Origin: Haematobia irritans
Lineage: Eukaryota > Arthropoda > Insecta > Diptera > Muscidae
NCBI RefSeq assembly: GCF_050003625.1
Contig: NC_134400.1
Coordinates: 197,731,918 to 197,795,917, forward strand
Direction: 5' to 3'
DNA: 64,000 nt
Positions 44,280 to 55,796 of the stretch are shown here, one piece after another. Position 1 is the stretch's first letter; each line of letters begins with the position of its first letter. Under the pieces are notes generated by a model. It saw nothing but the letters and a program-made list of their open reading frames with translations. It did not search any database and was not told where the DNA came from. A program made the translations under genes and the position numbers.

Positions 44280-45792
44280 TCCTCCACCATAGGATGGGGG
44301 GTATATTAACTTTGTCCCATATAGTATATATATTCTGGGTCGTGGTGAAATTCTGAGTCGATCTGAGCATGTCCGTCCGTCCGTCCGTCTGTTGAAATCA
44401 CGCTAACTTCCGAACGAAACAAGCTATCGACTTGAAACTTGGCACAAGTAGTTGTTATTGATGTAGGTCGGATTGTATTGCAAACGGGCCATATCGGTCC
44501 ACTTTTACGTATAGACCCCATATAAACGGACCCCCAAATTTGGCTTGCGGGGCCTCTAAGAGAAGCAAATTTCATCCGATCCGACTGAAATTTGGTACAT
44601 GGTGTAAGTATAAGGTCTCTAACAACCATGCAAAAATTGGTCCACATCGGTCCATAATTATATATAGCCCCCACATAAACCGATCCCCCGATTTGGCTTC
44701 CAGAGCCTCTAAGAGAAACAATTTTCATCCGATCCGACTGAAATTTGGTACATGGTGTAAGTATAAGGTCTCTAACAACCATGCAAAAATTGGTCCACAT
44801 CGGTCCATAATTATATATAGCCCCCACATAAACCGATCCCCCGATTTGGTTTGCGGAGCCTCTAAGAGTAGCAAATTTCATCCGATCCGGCTGAAATTTG
44901 GTACATGGTGTTAGTATATGGTCTCTAACAACCATGCAAAAATTGGTCCATATCGGTCCATAATTATATATAGCCCTCATATAAACCGATCCCCCGATTT
45001 GGCTTGCGGAGCCTGTAAGAGAAGCATATTTCATCCGATCCGGCTGAAATTTGGTACATGATGTTAGTATATGGTCTCTAACAACCATGCAAAAATTGGT
45101 TCACATCGGTCCATAATTATATATAGCCCCCATATAAACCGATCCCCCGATTTGGCTTGCGGAGCCTGTAAGAGAAGCATATTTCATCCGATCCGGCTGA
45201 AATTTGGTACATGATGTTAGTATATGGTCTCTAACAACCATGCAAAAATTGGTTCACATCGGTCCATAATTATATATAGCCCCCATATAAACCGATCACC
45301 AGATTTGACCTCCGGAGCCTCTTAGAAGACCAAAATTCATCTGATTCAGTTGAAATTTGGTACGTGATGTTATTATATGGCCTCAAACACCCATGCAAAA
45401 ATTGGTCGATATCAGTCCATAATTATAAATAGGCCCCATATAAACCGATCCCCACACTTGACCTCCGGAGCACCTTGGAAGAGTAAAATTCTTCCCATTC
45501 AGTTGAAATTTGGTACGTGATGTTAGTGCATGCAGGAATTGGTTCCTATCAGTCCATAATAATATATAGCTCCCATATAAACCGATCCCCAGATTTGACC
45601 TCCGGTGCCTTTTGGAGAAGCAAAATTCGTCCGATCTGGTTGAAATTTGGTACGTGGTGGTAGCATATGATATTTAACAACCATGTCAGTTGAAATTTGT
45701 GGATGACAGTCTTTCGTATAAGTTTCTCCGCAATCCATGGTGGAGGGTACATAAGATTCGGCCTGGCCGAACTTACGGCCCTATATACTTGT
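44280..45792 (+). mobile_element. INE-1-like family 1, copy 5b (inverted partner)
   Basis: Starts inside the hairpin (CCTCCACCATAGGATGGGG; the outer TATACC is missing), has GTCCGTCCGTCCGTC, about seven central repeats and the closing block ending CTATATACTTGT. With copy 5a it forms a long inverted repeat. Its right end abuts the broken 3' end of a Himar1-like element. Confidence 0.85.
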
Positions 45793-47012
45793 TATTATTC
45801 AACATAGTTCCCTTCAAGAGCAATACAACGATTATAACGACCTTCCAATTTTTTGATACCATTTTGGTAGTACTCCTTCGGTTTTGCCTCAAAATAGGCC
45901 TCAGTTTCGTCGATCACCTCTTCATTGCAGCCAAATTTTTTCCCTGCGAGCATCCTTTTGAGGTCTGAGAACAAGAAAAAATCGCAGGGGGCCAGATCTG
46001 GAGAATACGGTGGGTGGGGCAGCAATTCCAAGCCCAATTCATGAATTTTTGCCATCGTTCTCAATGACTTGTGGCACGGTGCGTTGTTTTGGTGGAACAA
46101 CACTTTTTTCTTCTTCATATGGGGCCGTTTTGCCGCGATTTCGACCTTCAAACGCTCCAATAACGCCATATAATAGTCACTGTTGATGGTTTTTCCCTTC
46201 TCAAGATAATCGATAAAAATTATTCCATGCGCATCTCAAAAAACAGAGGCCATTACTTTGCCAGCGGACTTTTGAGTCTTTCGACGCTTCGGAGACGGTT
46301 CACCGGTCGCTGTCCACTCAGCCGACTGTCGATTGGACTCAGGAGTGTAGTGATGGAGCCATGCTTCATCCATTGTCACATATCGACGGGAAAACTCGGG
46401 TGTATTACGAGTTAACAGCTGCAAACACCGCTCAGAATCATCAAGACGTTGTTATTTTTGGTCAAATGTGAGCTCGCGCGGCACCCAGAGCTTCCGCATA
46501 TCGAAATATTGATGAATGATATGACCAACACGTTCCTTTGATATCTTTAAGGCCTCTGCTATCTCGATCAACTTCATTTTACAGTCATTCAAAATCATTT
46601 TGTGGATTTTTTTTATGTTTTCGTCGGTAACCACCTCTTTCGGGCGTCCACTGAGTTCACCGTCCTCCGTGCTCATTTCACCACGCTTGAATTTTACATA
46701 CCAATCAATTATTGTTGATTTCCCTGGGGCAGAGTCCGGAAACTCATTATCAAGCCATGTTATCGCTTCCACCGTATTTTTTCCCTTCAGAAAACAGTAT
46801 TTTATCAAAACACGAAATTCCTTTTTTCCATTTTTTTCACAATAACAAAAGTTGCTTCACAAAATATGCTCTATCTCACAAACTAATTGACCTACAGACG
46901 TCAAATTTTGACGAATCATTTGAAGGTTGGTACTATATAAAAATAATATGCATTTAATACTAGCGACGCCATCTATCTATGTATCAGACCGGGGACTTAT
47001 CAGCCAACCTGT
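45793..47012 (-). mobile_element. Himar1-like mariner, copy 2 (3' end lost)
   Basis: The 5' inverted end is at 46985-47012 (CCGGGGACTTATCAGCCAAC..TGT) followed by TA at 47013-47014. The other end stops just after the transposase stop codon, where the family 1 element begins, so the 3' untranslated part and inverted repeat are missing. Confidence 0.92.
45795..46831 (-). pseudogene. Himar1-like mariner transposase, copy 2
   Basis: Start at 46831, but one A is missing after MEKR, shifting the frame until IKYCFLKGKNTVEA. TAA replaces Gln after ELTFDQK (about 46453); TGA replaces Trp in VMASVFWDAHG (about 46235). The second catalytic Asp is changed to Asn (FHQNNAPCH). The residues CAK after MRKL are missing, exactly as in copy 1. 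The C-terminus (NRCIALEGNYVE) is intact, with its stop at 45795-45797. Confidence 0.93.
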
Positions 47013-47114
47013 TATTTGGAAAATGTCCTAACGATAGTATTGAAGCCTTAGGCAAACACAGATTTCGCCTGCCGACCATGGACATTTCAACAGAAGACAG
47101 AACTATCGCACTCA

Positions 47115-47236
47115 CCAGCATTACTCACAGGGGATTATCCACCGCTGGTTTTTTTGGTGTTCGGTCGAAACTGGAATTGGACCCGTGACCTTTTGTAGGC
47201 TAGATGGTCTTGCTAACAATTGCACTACGGTGGCTT
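47115..47236 (-). repeat. SINE fragment, degenerate, head-to-head with next
   Basis: Head and proximal body only: ACCAGCATTACTCACAGG, CCACCGCTGG..TTGGTGTTCGGTCGAA, GCTAACAATTGCACTACGG. Positions 47015-47114 before it hold nothing recognised. Confidence 0.75.
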
Positions 47237-47240
47237 CCAG

Positions 47241-47522
47241 CTACCACCGTGATGCAATGGTTAGCATGTCCGCATTCCATACACAGGGTCGTGGGTTCAA
47301 AAGCAGTTTCGACCAAACACCAAAAATTTTTTCAGCGGTGGATTATCCCACCTCAGTAATGCTGGTGACATTTCTGAGGGTTTCAAAGCTTCTCTAAGTG
47401 GTTTCACTGCAATGTGGAACGCCGTTCGCTTGTCGCTTGTCATTGAGCTTAACATGGAATCGGGCAGCACTCATTGATAAGAGAGAAGTTCACCACTGTG
47501 GTATCACAATGGAGTGAGTAGT
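47241..47522 (+). mobile_element. SINE copy 6, nearly complete
   Basis: Head CACCGTGATGCAATGGTTAG, B box GTCGTGGGTTCAAAA (altered), body through AAGTTCACCACTGTGGTATC to ATGGAGTGAGTAGTC; lacks the CCTAA tail. Only 4 bp separate its head from that of the inverted fragment on the left. Confidence 0.85.
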
Positions 47523-48185
47523 CTTTACTATCACAAATGCTTCCACAGTGGTGGAATTTGATGGTAAGAGAATGTTAAGATAATTTTAAGCTCTAATTCT
47601 TCTTGTACTCACTTACCTAAAATGTAACTGTAGACTAGTGTTATTCATGCATGGACGGATGCTGGCACTAACCATGTTTTTTTCTCGGTGGTTATGAATT
47701 CGTCTGTGGAAAAACTCTGTAGCTCTGTCTCTACGCAGCGAGTTCTTGCCCAGTTGTTATTGACGTCGTTGGATTTGTTTATTTTTGCAGTGGGTGTATT
47801 AAATTATTCAATATCTCAATTGTTTTTATCACAAATGAACGGTGTTTTTTGTTTTGTTCTCCCACTACTTGGTGTTGATTTTTAAGAGAATGTTTTGGGA
47901 GTTTTTTATGCATTCGCATTTTATCCAACGAGGCATATGATGAGATTTTTGCCATAGATTGAAAAATAATATACGAAAATTTTTATGTAAATATTGGGCG
48001 TAGAAAGTACTTGTATATGGATGGTATATACATATATATAATGGCCGACTGGTTGAATGTTTTGGTAGGTGGGCTAGTTTAAGAATTTGGATGTGGCAGG
48101 TCAAAATCGCAGATCGCAAGTTTCCATAGAAATCATTCATTTCTCTTAAGGCTTAGTTTAAGTTTTATATTCGCCGCCATGGCGG
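47523..48185. other. No gene recognised
   Basis: Apparently single-copy AT-rich sequence before satellite zone S5. No coding or structural signal seen. Confidence 0.45.
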
Positions 48186-49587
48186 AAAATTTTTTCAAAA
48201 TTTTATTTCTATATAAAATTTTGTCAAAATTTTATGTCTGCTGAAAATTTTTTTCAAAATTTTATTTCTATAGAAAATTTTGTAAAAATTTTATTTCTAT
48301 AGAAAATTTTGTCAAAATTTTATTTCTATAGACAATTTTGCCAAATTTTATTTCTATAGAAAGCTTCATTTCTATTTAAATTTTTTTAAAATTTTGTTTC
48401 TACAGAAAATTTTGTCAAAATTTTATTTCTATAGAAAATTTTGTCAAAACTTTATTTCTATAGAAAATTTTGTCAAAACTTCATTTCTATAGACAATTTT
48501 ATTTCTATAGAAAATTTTGTCAAAGTGTTATGTGTGTGGAAAATTTTTTCAAAATGTTATTTCTATATAAAATCTTGTGAAAATTTTATGTTTTTTTTTT
48601 CAAAATTTTATTTCTATAGAAAATTTTATTTCTATTGAAACTTTTTTAAAATTTTGTTTCTACAGAAAATGTTGTCAAAATTTTATTTTTATAGAAAATT
48701 TTGTCAAAATTTTATTTCTATAGAAAATTTTGTCAAAACTTTATTTCTATAGAAAATTTTATTTCTATAGAAAATTTTGTCAAAGTGTTATGTGTGTGGA
48801 AAATTTTTTCAAAATGTTATTTCTATATAAAATTTTGTGAAAATTTTATGTTTTTTTTTTCAAAATTTTATTTCTATAGAAAATTTTATTTCTATTGAAA
48901 CTTTTTTAAAATTTTGTTTCTACAGAAAATTTTGTCAAAATTTTATTTTTATAGAAAATTTTGTCAAAATTTTATTTCTATAGAAAATTTTGTCAATATT
49001 TTGTTTCTATAGAAAATTTTATCAAAATATTATTTCTAGAGAAAATTTTGTCAAAATTTTATTTCTATAAAAATTTTGTCAAAATTTTATATCTATATAA
49101 AATTGTATGTCTATAGAAAATTTTGTCAAAATGTTATGTCTGTGGAAAATTTTTTCAAAATTTTATTTCCATATAAAATTTTGTCAAAATTTTATGTCTG
49201 TGGAAAATTTTGTCACAATTTTATTTCTATAGAAAATTTTGTCAAAATTTTTTTCTATAGACAATTTTGTCAAAATTTTATTTCTATAGAAAATTTTGTC
49301 AAAATTTTATTTCTATTGAAATTTTTGTCTAAATTTTATTTCTATAGAAACTTTTGTCAAAATTTTATTTCTATAGAAACTTTCGTCAACACTTTATTTC
49401 TATAGAAAATTTTTTCAAAATTTTATTTCTATAGAAAATTTTGTCAAAATTTTATTTCTATAGACAATTTTGCCAAATTTTATTTCTATAGAAAATTTCA
49501 TTTCTATTTAAATTTTTTTTAAATTTTGTTTCTACAGAAAATTTTGTCAAAATTTTATTTCTATAGAAAATTTTGTCAAAATTTTAT

Positions 49588-49940
49588 TTTTTTTTTTTTG
49601 ATCTCAGCTTAAAGCCATGCATTGACTAAACTACCAGTGTAGCTTAACCAACAGAGGAAAAGTATGCTTGTCAAATTTATTTGGGCAAAGCCCTATAGAC
49701 AGCAAGATGGTTGGATGTACAGCTGTTTCGGAATTACCACATTCCTCATCAGCATCCTCTACTTGCAGCAAAACTATCAACCAATTATCAGAATAAATTC
49801 GGGTAATTCACTCAACCCAACGTGAACTACACTTGAACCTCCCGAAAAAGGGTTTGATAGTCGGCTACTGCCTAAACAAATTTGCCAGCATACAAAAAAA
49901 AAACAATAACGATTGAAGAGAAGCCAACAATAACAAACAA
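49588..49940 (+). mobile_element. Foldback element, left arm and loop
   Basis: Left arm with CTCAGCTTAAAGCCATGCAT, GACTAAACTACCAGTGTAGC, GGCAAAGCCCTATAGAC and CCTCTACTTGCAGCAAAAC, then loop sequence (GATAGTCGGCTACTGCC) and an A/C-rich tail (ACAATAACAAACAAAACG). The complementary right arm lies at 50080-50250 beyond an intervening stretch of satellite. Confidence 0.75.
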
Positions 49941-50079
49941 AACGAAATTTTATTTCTATAGACAATTTTGCCAAATTTTATTTCTATAGAAAATTTCATT
50001 TCTATTTAAATTTTTTTAAAAATTTTGTTTCTACAGAAAATTTTGTCAAAATTTTATTTCTATAGAAAATTTTGTCAAA

Positions 50080-50308
50080 AGTAGAGGATGCTGATGAGGA
50101 ATGTGGTAATTCCGAAACGTGCGTCCATCCAACCATCTTGCAGTCTATAGGGCTTTGCCCAAATAAATTTGACAAACATTCTTTTCCTCTGTTGGTTAAG
50201 CTACTCTTGTAGTTTAGTCAATGTATGGTTTTAAGCTGAAATAAAAAAAAAAAACAACAACAATGCTTAAAGAACAAAACCAACAATAACAAAACAAAAC
50301 AAATGGAA
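50080..50308 (+). mobile_element. Foldback element, right arm (first of two)
   Basis: GTAGAGGATGCTGATGAGGA through GCAGTCTATAGGGCTTTGCC and GGTTTTAAGCTGAAATAAAA to an ACAAAACCAACAATAAC tail. It is the complement of the arm at 49600-49760. Repeated almost exactly at 50527-50745. Confidence 0.75.
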
Positions 50309-50391
50309 AAAGAAGAGGAGGCACGCTCAAAATAAACCCAGCCATGTGAATTCAAATCGATGATTTGACAGTGGCATAGGAAAAGAGATAT

Positions 50392-50748
50392 GTTTGTTTC
50401 GAATTTATTTCGGCATAAGCCGGCTATCAATATAAAACCTTTTTTCGGAGGGTTCAAGTGTGGTTTTTGTTGGGTTTAATAAACTGCCTGAATTTATTCT
50501 GATAATTGGTTGATAGTTTTGCTGCAAGTAGAGGATGCTGATGAGGAATGTGGTAATTCCGAAACGTGCGTCCATCCAACCATCTTGCAGTCTATAGGGC
50601 TTTGCCCAAATAAATTTGACAAACATTCTTTTCCTCTGTTGGTTAAGCTACTCTTGTAGTTTAGTCAATGTATGGTTTTAAGCTGAAATAAAAAAAAACA
50701 ACAACAATGCTTAAAGAACAAAACCAACAATAACAAAACAAAACAAAA
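50392..50748 (+). mobile_element. Foldback element, loop and right arm (second)
   Basis: Loop (GCCGGCTATCAATATAAAAC), then GGTTCAAGTGTGG..CTGATAATTGGTTGATAG and the right arm duplicated from 50081-50305 with a 446-bp offset. The segment 50309-50391 is unassigned. The reading frames here are not genes. Confidence 0.75.
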
Positions 50749-53499
50749 TTTTATTTCTATAGAAAATTTTGTCAAAATTTTATTTCCATAGAAAATTTTG
50801 TAAAAATTTTATTTCTACAGACAATTTTGCCAAATTTTATTTCTATAGAAAATTTCATTTCTATTTAAATTTTTTTAAAATTTTGTTTCAACAGAAAATT
50901 TTGTCAAAATTTTCTTTCTATAGAAAATTTTGTCAAAATTTTATTTCTATAGAAAATTTTGTCAAAGTGTTATGTGTGTGGATAATTTTTTTAAAATTTT
51001 ATTTCTATATAAAATTTTGTCAAAATTTTATGTCTGCTGAAAATTTTTTTCAAAATTTTATTTCTATAGAAAATTTTGTAAAAATTTTATTTCTATAGAA
51101 AATTTTGTCACAATTTTATTTCTATATAAAATTGTATGTCTATAGAAAATTTTGTCAAAATGTTATGTCTGTGGAAAATTTTTCCAAAATTTTATTTCTA
51201 TATAAAATTTTGTGAAAATTTTATGTTTATTTTTTTCAAAATTTTTTTTCTATAGAAAATTTTATTTCTATTGAAGCTTTTTTAAAATTTTGTTTCTACA
51301 GAAAATTTTGTCAAAATTTTATTTTTATAGAAAATTTTGTCAAAATTTTATTTCTATAGAAAATTTTGTCAAAATTTTGTTTCTATAGAAAATTTTATCA
51401 AAATATTATTTCTAGAGAAAATTTTGTCAAAATTTTATTTCTATAAAAATTTTGTCAAAATTTTATTTCTATATAAAATTGTATGTCTATAGAAAATTTT
51501 GTCAAAATGTTATGTCTGTGGAAAAATTTTTCAAAATTTTATTTCCATATAAAATTTTGTCAAAATTTTATGTCTGTGGAAAATTTTGTCACAATTTTAT
51601 TTCTATAGAAAATTTTGTCAAAATTTTATTTCTATAGACAATTTTGTCAAAATTTTATTCCTATATAAACTTTTGTCAAAATTTTATTTCTATAGAAACT
51701 TTTGCCAACACTTTATTTCTATAGAAAATTTTTTTCAAAATTTTATTTCTATAGAAAATTTTGTCAAAGTGTTATGTGTGTGGATAATTTTGTCAAAATT
51801 TTATTTCTATATAAAATTTTGTCAAAATTTTATGTCTGCTGAAAATTTTTTTCAAAATTTTATTTCTATAGAAAATTTTGTAAAAATTTTATTTCTATAG
51901 ACAATTTTGCCAAATTTTATTTCTATAGAAAATTTCATTTCTATTTAAATTTTTTTAAAATTTTGTTTCTACAGAAAATTTTGTCAAAATTTTCTTTCTA
52001 TAGAAAATTTTGTCACAATTTTATTTCTATAGAAAATTTTATTTCTATAGAAAATTTTGTCAAAGTGTTATGTGTGTGGATAATTTTTTCAAAATTTTAT
52101 TTCTATATAAAATTTTGTGAAAATTTTATGTTTATTTTTTTCAAATTTTTTTTCTATAGAAAATTTTATTTCTATTGAAGCTTTTTTAAAATTTTGTTTC
52201 TACAGAAAATTTTGTCAAAATTTTATTTTTATAGAAAATTTTGTCAAAATTTTATTTCTATAGAAAATTTTGTCAAAATTTTGTTTCTATAGAAAATTTT
52301 ATCAAAATATTATTTCTAGAGAAAATTTTGTCAAAATTTTATTTCTATAAAAATTTTGTCAAAATTTTATTTCTATATAAAATTGTATGTCTATAGAAAA
52401 TATTGTCAAAATGTTATGTCTGTGGAAAATTTTTTCAAAATTTTATTTCCATATAAAATTTTGTCAAAATTTTATGTCTGTGGAAAATTTTGTCAAAATT
52501 TTATTTCTATAGAAAATTTTGTCAAAATTTTATTTCTATAGACAATTTTGTCAAAATTTTATTTCTATAGAAAATTTTGTCAAAATTTTATTTCTATAGA
52601 AAATTTTGTCAAAATTTTATTTCTATAGAAACTTTTGTCAAAATTTTATTTCTATAGAAACTTTTGTCAACACTTTATTTCTATAGAAAATTTTGTCAAA
52701 ATTTTATTTCTATAGAAAATTTTGTCAAAATTTTATTTCTATATAAACTTTTGTCAAAATTGTATTTCTATAGAAAATTTTGTCAAAGTTTTATTTCTAT
52801 AGAAAATTTTGTCAAAGTTTTATTTCTATAGAAAATTTTGTCAAAATTTTGTTTCTATAGAAAATTTTGTCAACATTTTATTTCTAGAGAAAATTTTTTC
52901 AAAATTTTATTTCTAGAGAAAATTTTGTCAAAATTTTATTTCTAGAGAAAATTTTGTCAAAATTTTATTTCTATAGAAAATTTTGTTAAAGTTTTGTTTC
53001 TATAGAAAATGTTGTAAAAATTTTATTTTTACAGAAAATTTTGTCAACATTTTATTTCTATAGAAAATTTTGTCAAAATTTTATTTCTATAGAAAATTTT
53101 GTCAAAATTTTATTTCTATAGAAAATTTTGTCAAAAATTCAATAGAAATTGTCTATATATTTTTATAGAAAATTTTGTTAAAATTTTATTGTTATAGAAA
53201 GTTTTGTCAAAATTTTATATTTATAGAAAATTTTGTCAAAATTTTATTTCTGTAGAAATTTTGTCAAAATTTTATTTCTATAGAAAATGTTGTCAAAATT
53301 TTATTTCTATAGAAATTTTTGTCAAAATTTTTTTGCTATAGAAATTTTAGAAATAAATTGTCAAAATTTTATATCTACATAAAAATTTGTCAAAATTTTA
53401 TTTCTATAGAAATTTTGTCAAAATTTTATTTCTATAGAAAATTTGTCAAAATTATATTTTTCTATAGAGAATTGACGTACCTCTTAGTTGGAGAGGAAT

Positions 53500-53640
53500 G
53501 TTTCGCAAAATCTACCAAAACATCAAGAATTCTACCAATCTACCAAACAGTAAAAAATCTACCAGTTTTGGTAGAATTCTACCAACTGTGACAACCGTGC
53601 GTACGAGTACGAAGCTATCACACCCTGTCCGAAAGAAGCT
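53500..53640 (-). repeat. Family F repeat at satellite edge, inverted
   Basis: Minus-strand order ACGGTTGTCACAGTTGGTAG, AATTCTACCAAAACTGG, ACTGTTTGGTAGATTGGTAG, then the S5 array, matching the arrangement at 18230-18710 with 54793-55800. Confidence 0.65.
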
Positions 53641-54655
53641 CTGCGGTATTTCAGTCCTTCCCGGCGAATCAAAGCCTTGATATTATCGACACTTTGGTAT
53701 TTTTACTGTCTATCTTGCTCTCCAAACTTTGGTATTTTTACTGTCTATCTTGCTCTCCAAAATGCCCCGATTGGACTTTCCCCCGAGTTGACGGAATTTC
53801 ACCATCTGTGATACCAAAATTGACTGAATACTCCATGTAAGTCTTGCCTTCGCCAACTGGTTACCACAACTCAAGTAATTAAGAAATTTTGCAAATATTT
53901 CCAAATCTCTACACACGCTTAATAAAAATGTTAATAAAAAATTTTTCCAGGAAAAAATGAAACGGAAATTAACTCACTCACCTGTGGATAATAATAGAAT
54001 AGCCAATTATGTTGAACATGAGTAAAAACATTATCCAAATTATTATAAATGGACTAGATTATGAACATTTGTTTTCACCTTGGCAAGAGTAACAACCAGA
54101 ACGACCATAATAACTACGTCAATGGGCTGTGTTCGGATACACACAAGCTAGGATGATGGCAGTGGACAGATGCCTGTCCAGTTTGGCTCAGTGTGTGTGT
54201 GTGTGGAGAAAATATTAAGAACTTCCTATTTGCAATATATTAACGTGTTTATATTACCATCACGTCATAAGCTATTTTTTTAATTATCATAAATTTTATT
54301 TTGTTTAGTTTTTCTTTTTTTTCATATTCCAGCTTACGGCAGGATGGACAATATGTAATGGAAGGTTTTTACGTTCACATGTATTCTAACATTTTGGAAA
54401 ACAAAATTTTAACAATATAGATGCCAAACTTTCTATATTTTTAAACGAAATTATTATCTCTTTTTTTTTAATTTTTTCCTTACAGTTAGGCAACTGTTGC
54501 TTGAAAATTTCTAGTTGTATGTTTTTTTTCAATTAAGGCTAATTTAAGTGTCTTTTTGGACTACATAGGCCATAAATACAGCTATTTACTTATTTAATAG
54601 ATTCTAAAAATTTTCATTTTTAAGCATCAACAAATTATTGAATTTTATTACAAAA
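53641..54655. other. No gene recognised
   Basis: A short direct duplication (CTTTGGTATTTTTACTGTCT with TCTTGCTCTCC) lies at 53693-53760. A (GT)n run is near 54191-54204. The rest is AT-rich with no domain. Confidence 0.45.
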
Positions 54656-54659
54656 AATA

Positions 54660-54745
54660 TCATGTTTGGCTTAAAGGGGTACGTAAAAAGGAGAATTGTC
54701 GATTTTGGGTAGAAAAGCAGCCAGAAGCTTTGAGAGAGAGAGCCA
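54660..54745 (+). pseudogene. DD41D transposase fragment, third lineage
   Basis: The frame reads HVWLKGVRKKENCRFW then VEKQPEALRER, which lines up with HFWLNGYVNKQNCRIW and SEEQPEAVQE of the two other DD41D copies. It is the segment just after the first catalytic Asp. No ends found. Confidence 0.6.
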
Positions 54746-54853
54746 ATTTTGTTCGACTCCAGCATTTGTCATCAGTCTCGACTTCGTCATCGGAGCACGG
54801 TTGCCACAATTGGTAGAATTCTACCAAAAATGGTAGATTTTTACTGTTTGATA

Positions 54854-55744
54854 AAGGGTGGTTAAATTGTAAGGGGCGATGTTGAATGTGAACCACACCT
54901 AAACGCCAAGTTTTTTTCCGAAATTTATTTGACATTTCTCTATATCAGACTTACTCAATTTGAACCATGGACGTCGTGAATGGGCAGAATGGTTCCAAGA
55001 AATGGCAACAGTGGATGATAAATTTTCGAAGAAAATCATCTTCAGTGCCTCATCACTGAGACATCACATTTTCACCTCAGTGGATTCGTCAATAAAAAGA
55101 ATTGCCGCATTTGGGCGAATGAGAATCCAAGAGTGATTGTCGAAAAACCAATGCACCCACAAAGAGTGACTGTTTGGTGCGGTATTTTTTCCAAAATGAG
55201 GCCGGTCAGGCAGTTACTGTGAATGGTGTTCGCTATCGTGAGATGATAACGAACTTTTTATGGCCCGAATTGGAATATATGGATGATGCCGATATGTGGT
55301 TTCAGCAGGACGGTGCCACTTGCCACATAGCTAACGAAACAATGGCTCTATTGCGCAACAAATTCAATGGCGGTGTTATCTCACGTACTGGCGATGTCAA
55401 TTGGCCGCCAAGATCATGTGATTTGACACCGTTGGACTTTTTTCTTTGGGGTTATTTGAAAGAAAAGGTGTACGTCGATAAGCCAGCAACAATTCAAGAG
55501 CTAAAGGATGAGGCAATTCGGAACATTAACGGTATTATGCCATTATGACTCAGCGTCATCAAAAATTTGGACCATCGGATGAAGGTGTGCCACCGAGGTC
55601 GCGGCGCCCATTTGGCCGATATTTTGTTCCATGCATAATTGAGTAATACCAATATATCATAAAAAAATAAAATTACAATAATTTCCTAAAAAGTTTGTGT
55701 TTTATTCAAAATCAACATCGGCCCTTGAAATTTTAACCACCCTT
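54854..55744 (+). mobile_element. DD41D mariner-like transposon, subfamily 2
   Basis: TA at 54852-54853 and 55745-55746; inverted ends AAGGGTGGTTAAA at the left and its near complement TTTTAACCACCCTT at the right, followed inward by a second matching word, AAGGG..GATGTTGA / TCAACATCGGCCCTT. Length 891 bp; different ends from the copies at 15568 and 38897. Confidence 0.88.
54990..55637 (+). pseudogene. DD41D transposase, subfamily 2, degenerate
   Basis: Pieces in order: HFHLSGFVNKKNCRIWANEN (about 55068-55127), MHPQRVTVWCG, then from 55174 FFQNEAGQAVTVNGVRYREM..FQQDGATCH..NWPPRSCDLTPLDFFLWGY. Spacing of the last two Asp residues is 41. The first Asp motif (expected FSDEAHF) is scrambled near 55045, residues are missing between WCG and FFQ, and a frameshift near 55548 precedes the final DHRMKVCHRGRGAHL..LFHA. 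The N-terminal DNA-binding region is absent. Confidence 0.85.
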
Positions 55745-55796
55745 TAGACTGATAGAATTGTCTATGTTTTGGTAGATTATCCAAAATAAAAGGTAC

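Larger units (their letters stand above)
48186..53480 (-). repeat. 29-bp satellite zone S5 with long higher-order repeats
   Basis: 29-bp units in inverse orientation, broken by foldback pieces (49588-50748). Marker variants show large internal duplications: AAAGTGTTATGTGTGTGG at about 48523 and 48783 (260 bp); the block with ATCAAAATATTATTTCTAGA at 51397 and 52301 (904 bp), the same offset as TTCTATTGAAGCTTTTTTAA at about 51270 and 52174. Units near 52560-53130 are the most uniform. Confidence 0.95.

Noticed and set aside
49076..49405. Phe/Tyr/Lys/Asn-rich reading frames across the satellite zones (also 21521-21867, 26302-26556, 50769-51098, 51586-51900)
   Set aside because: The 29-bp unit has no stop in some frames, so reading cycles through all three phases every 87 bp. 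The proteins are repeats of KFYFYRKFCQNFISIENFV-like strings with no gene signals.
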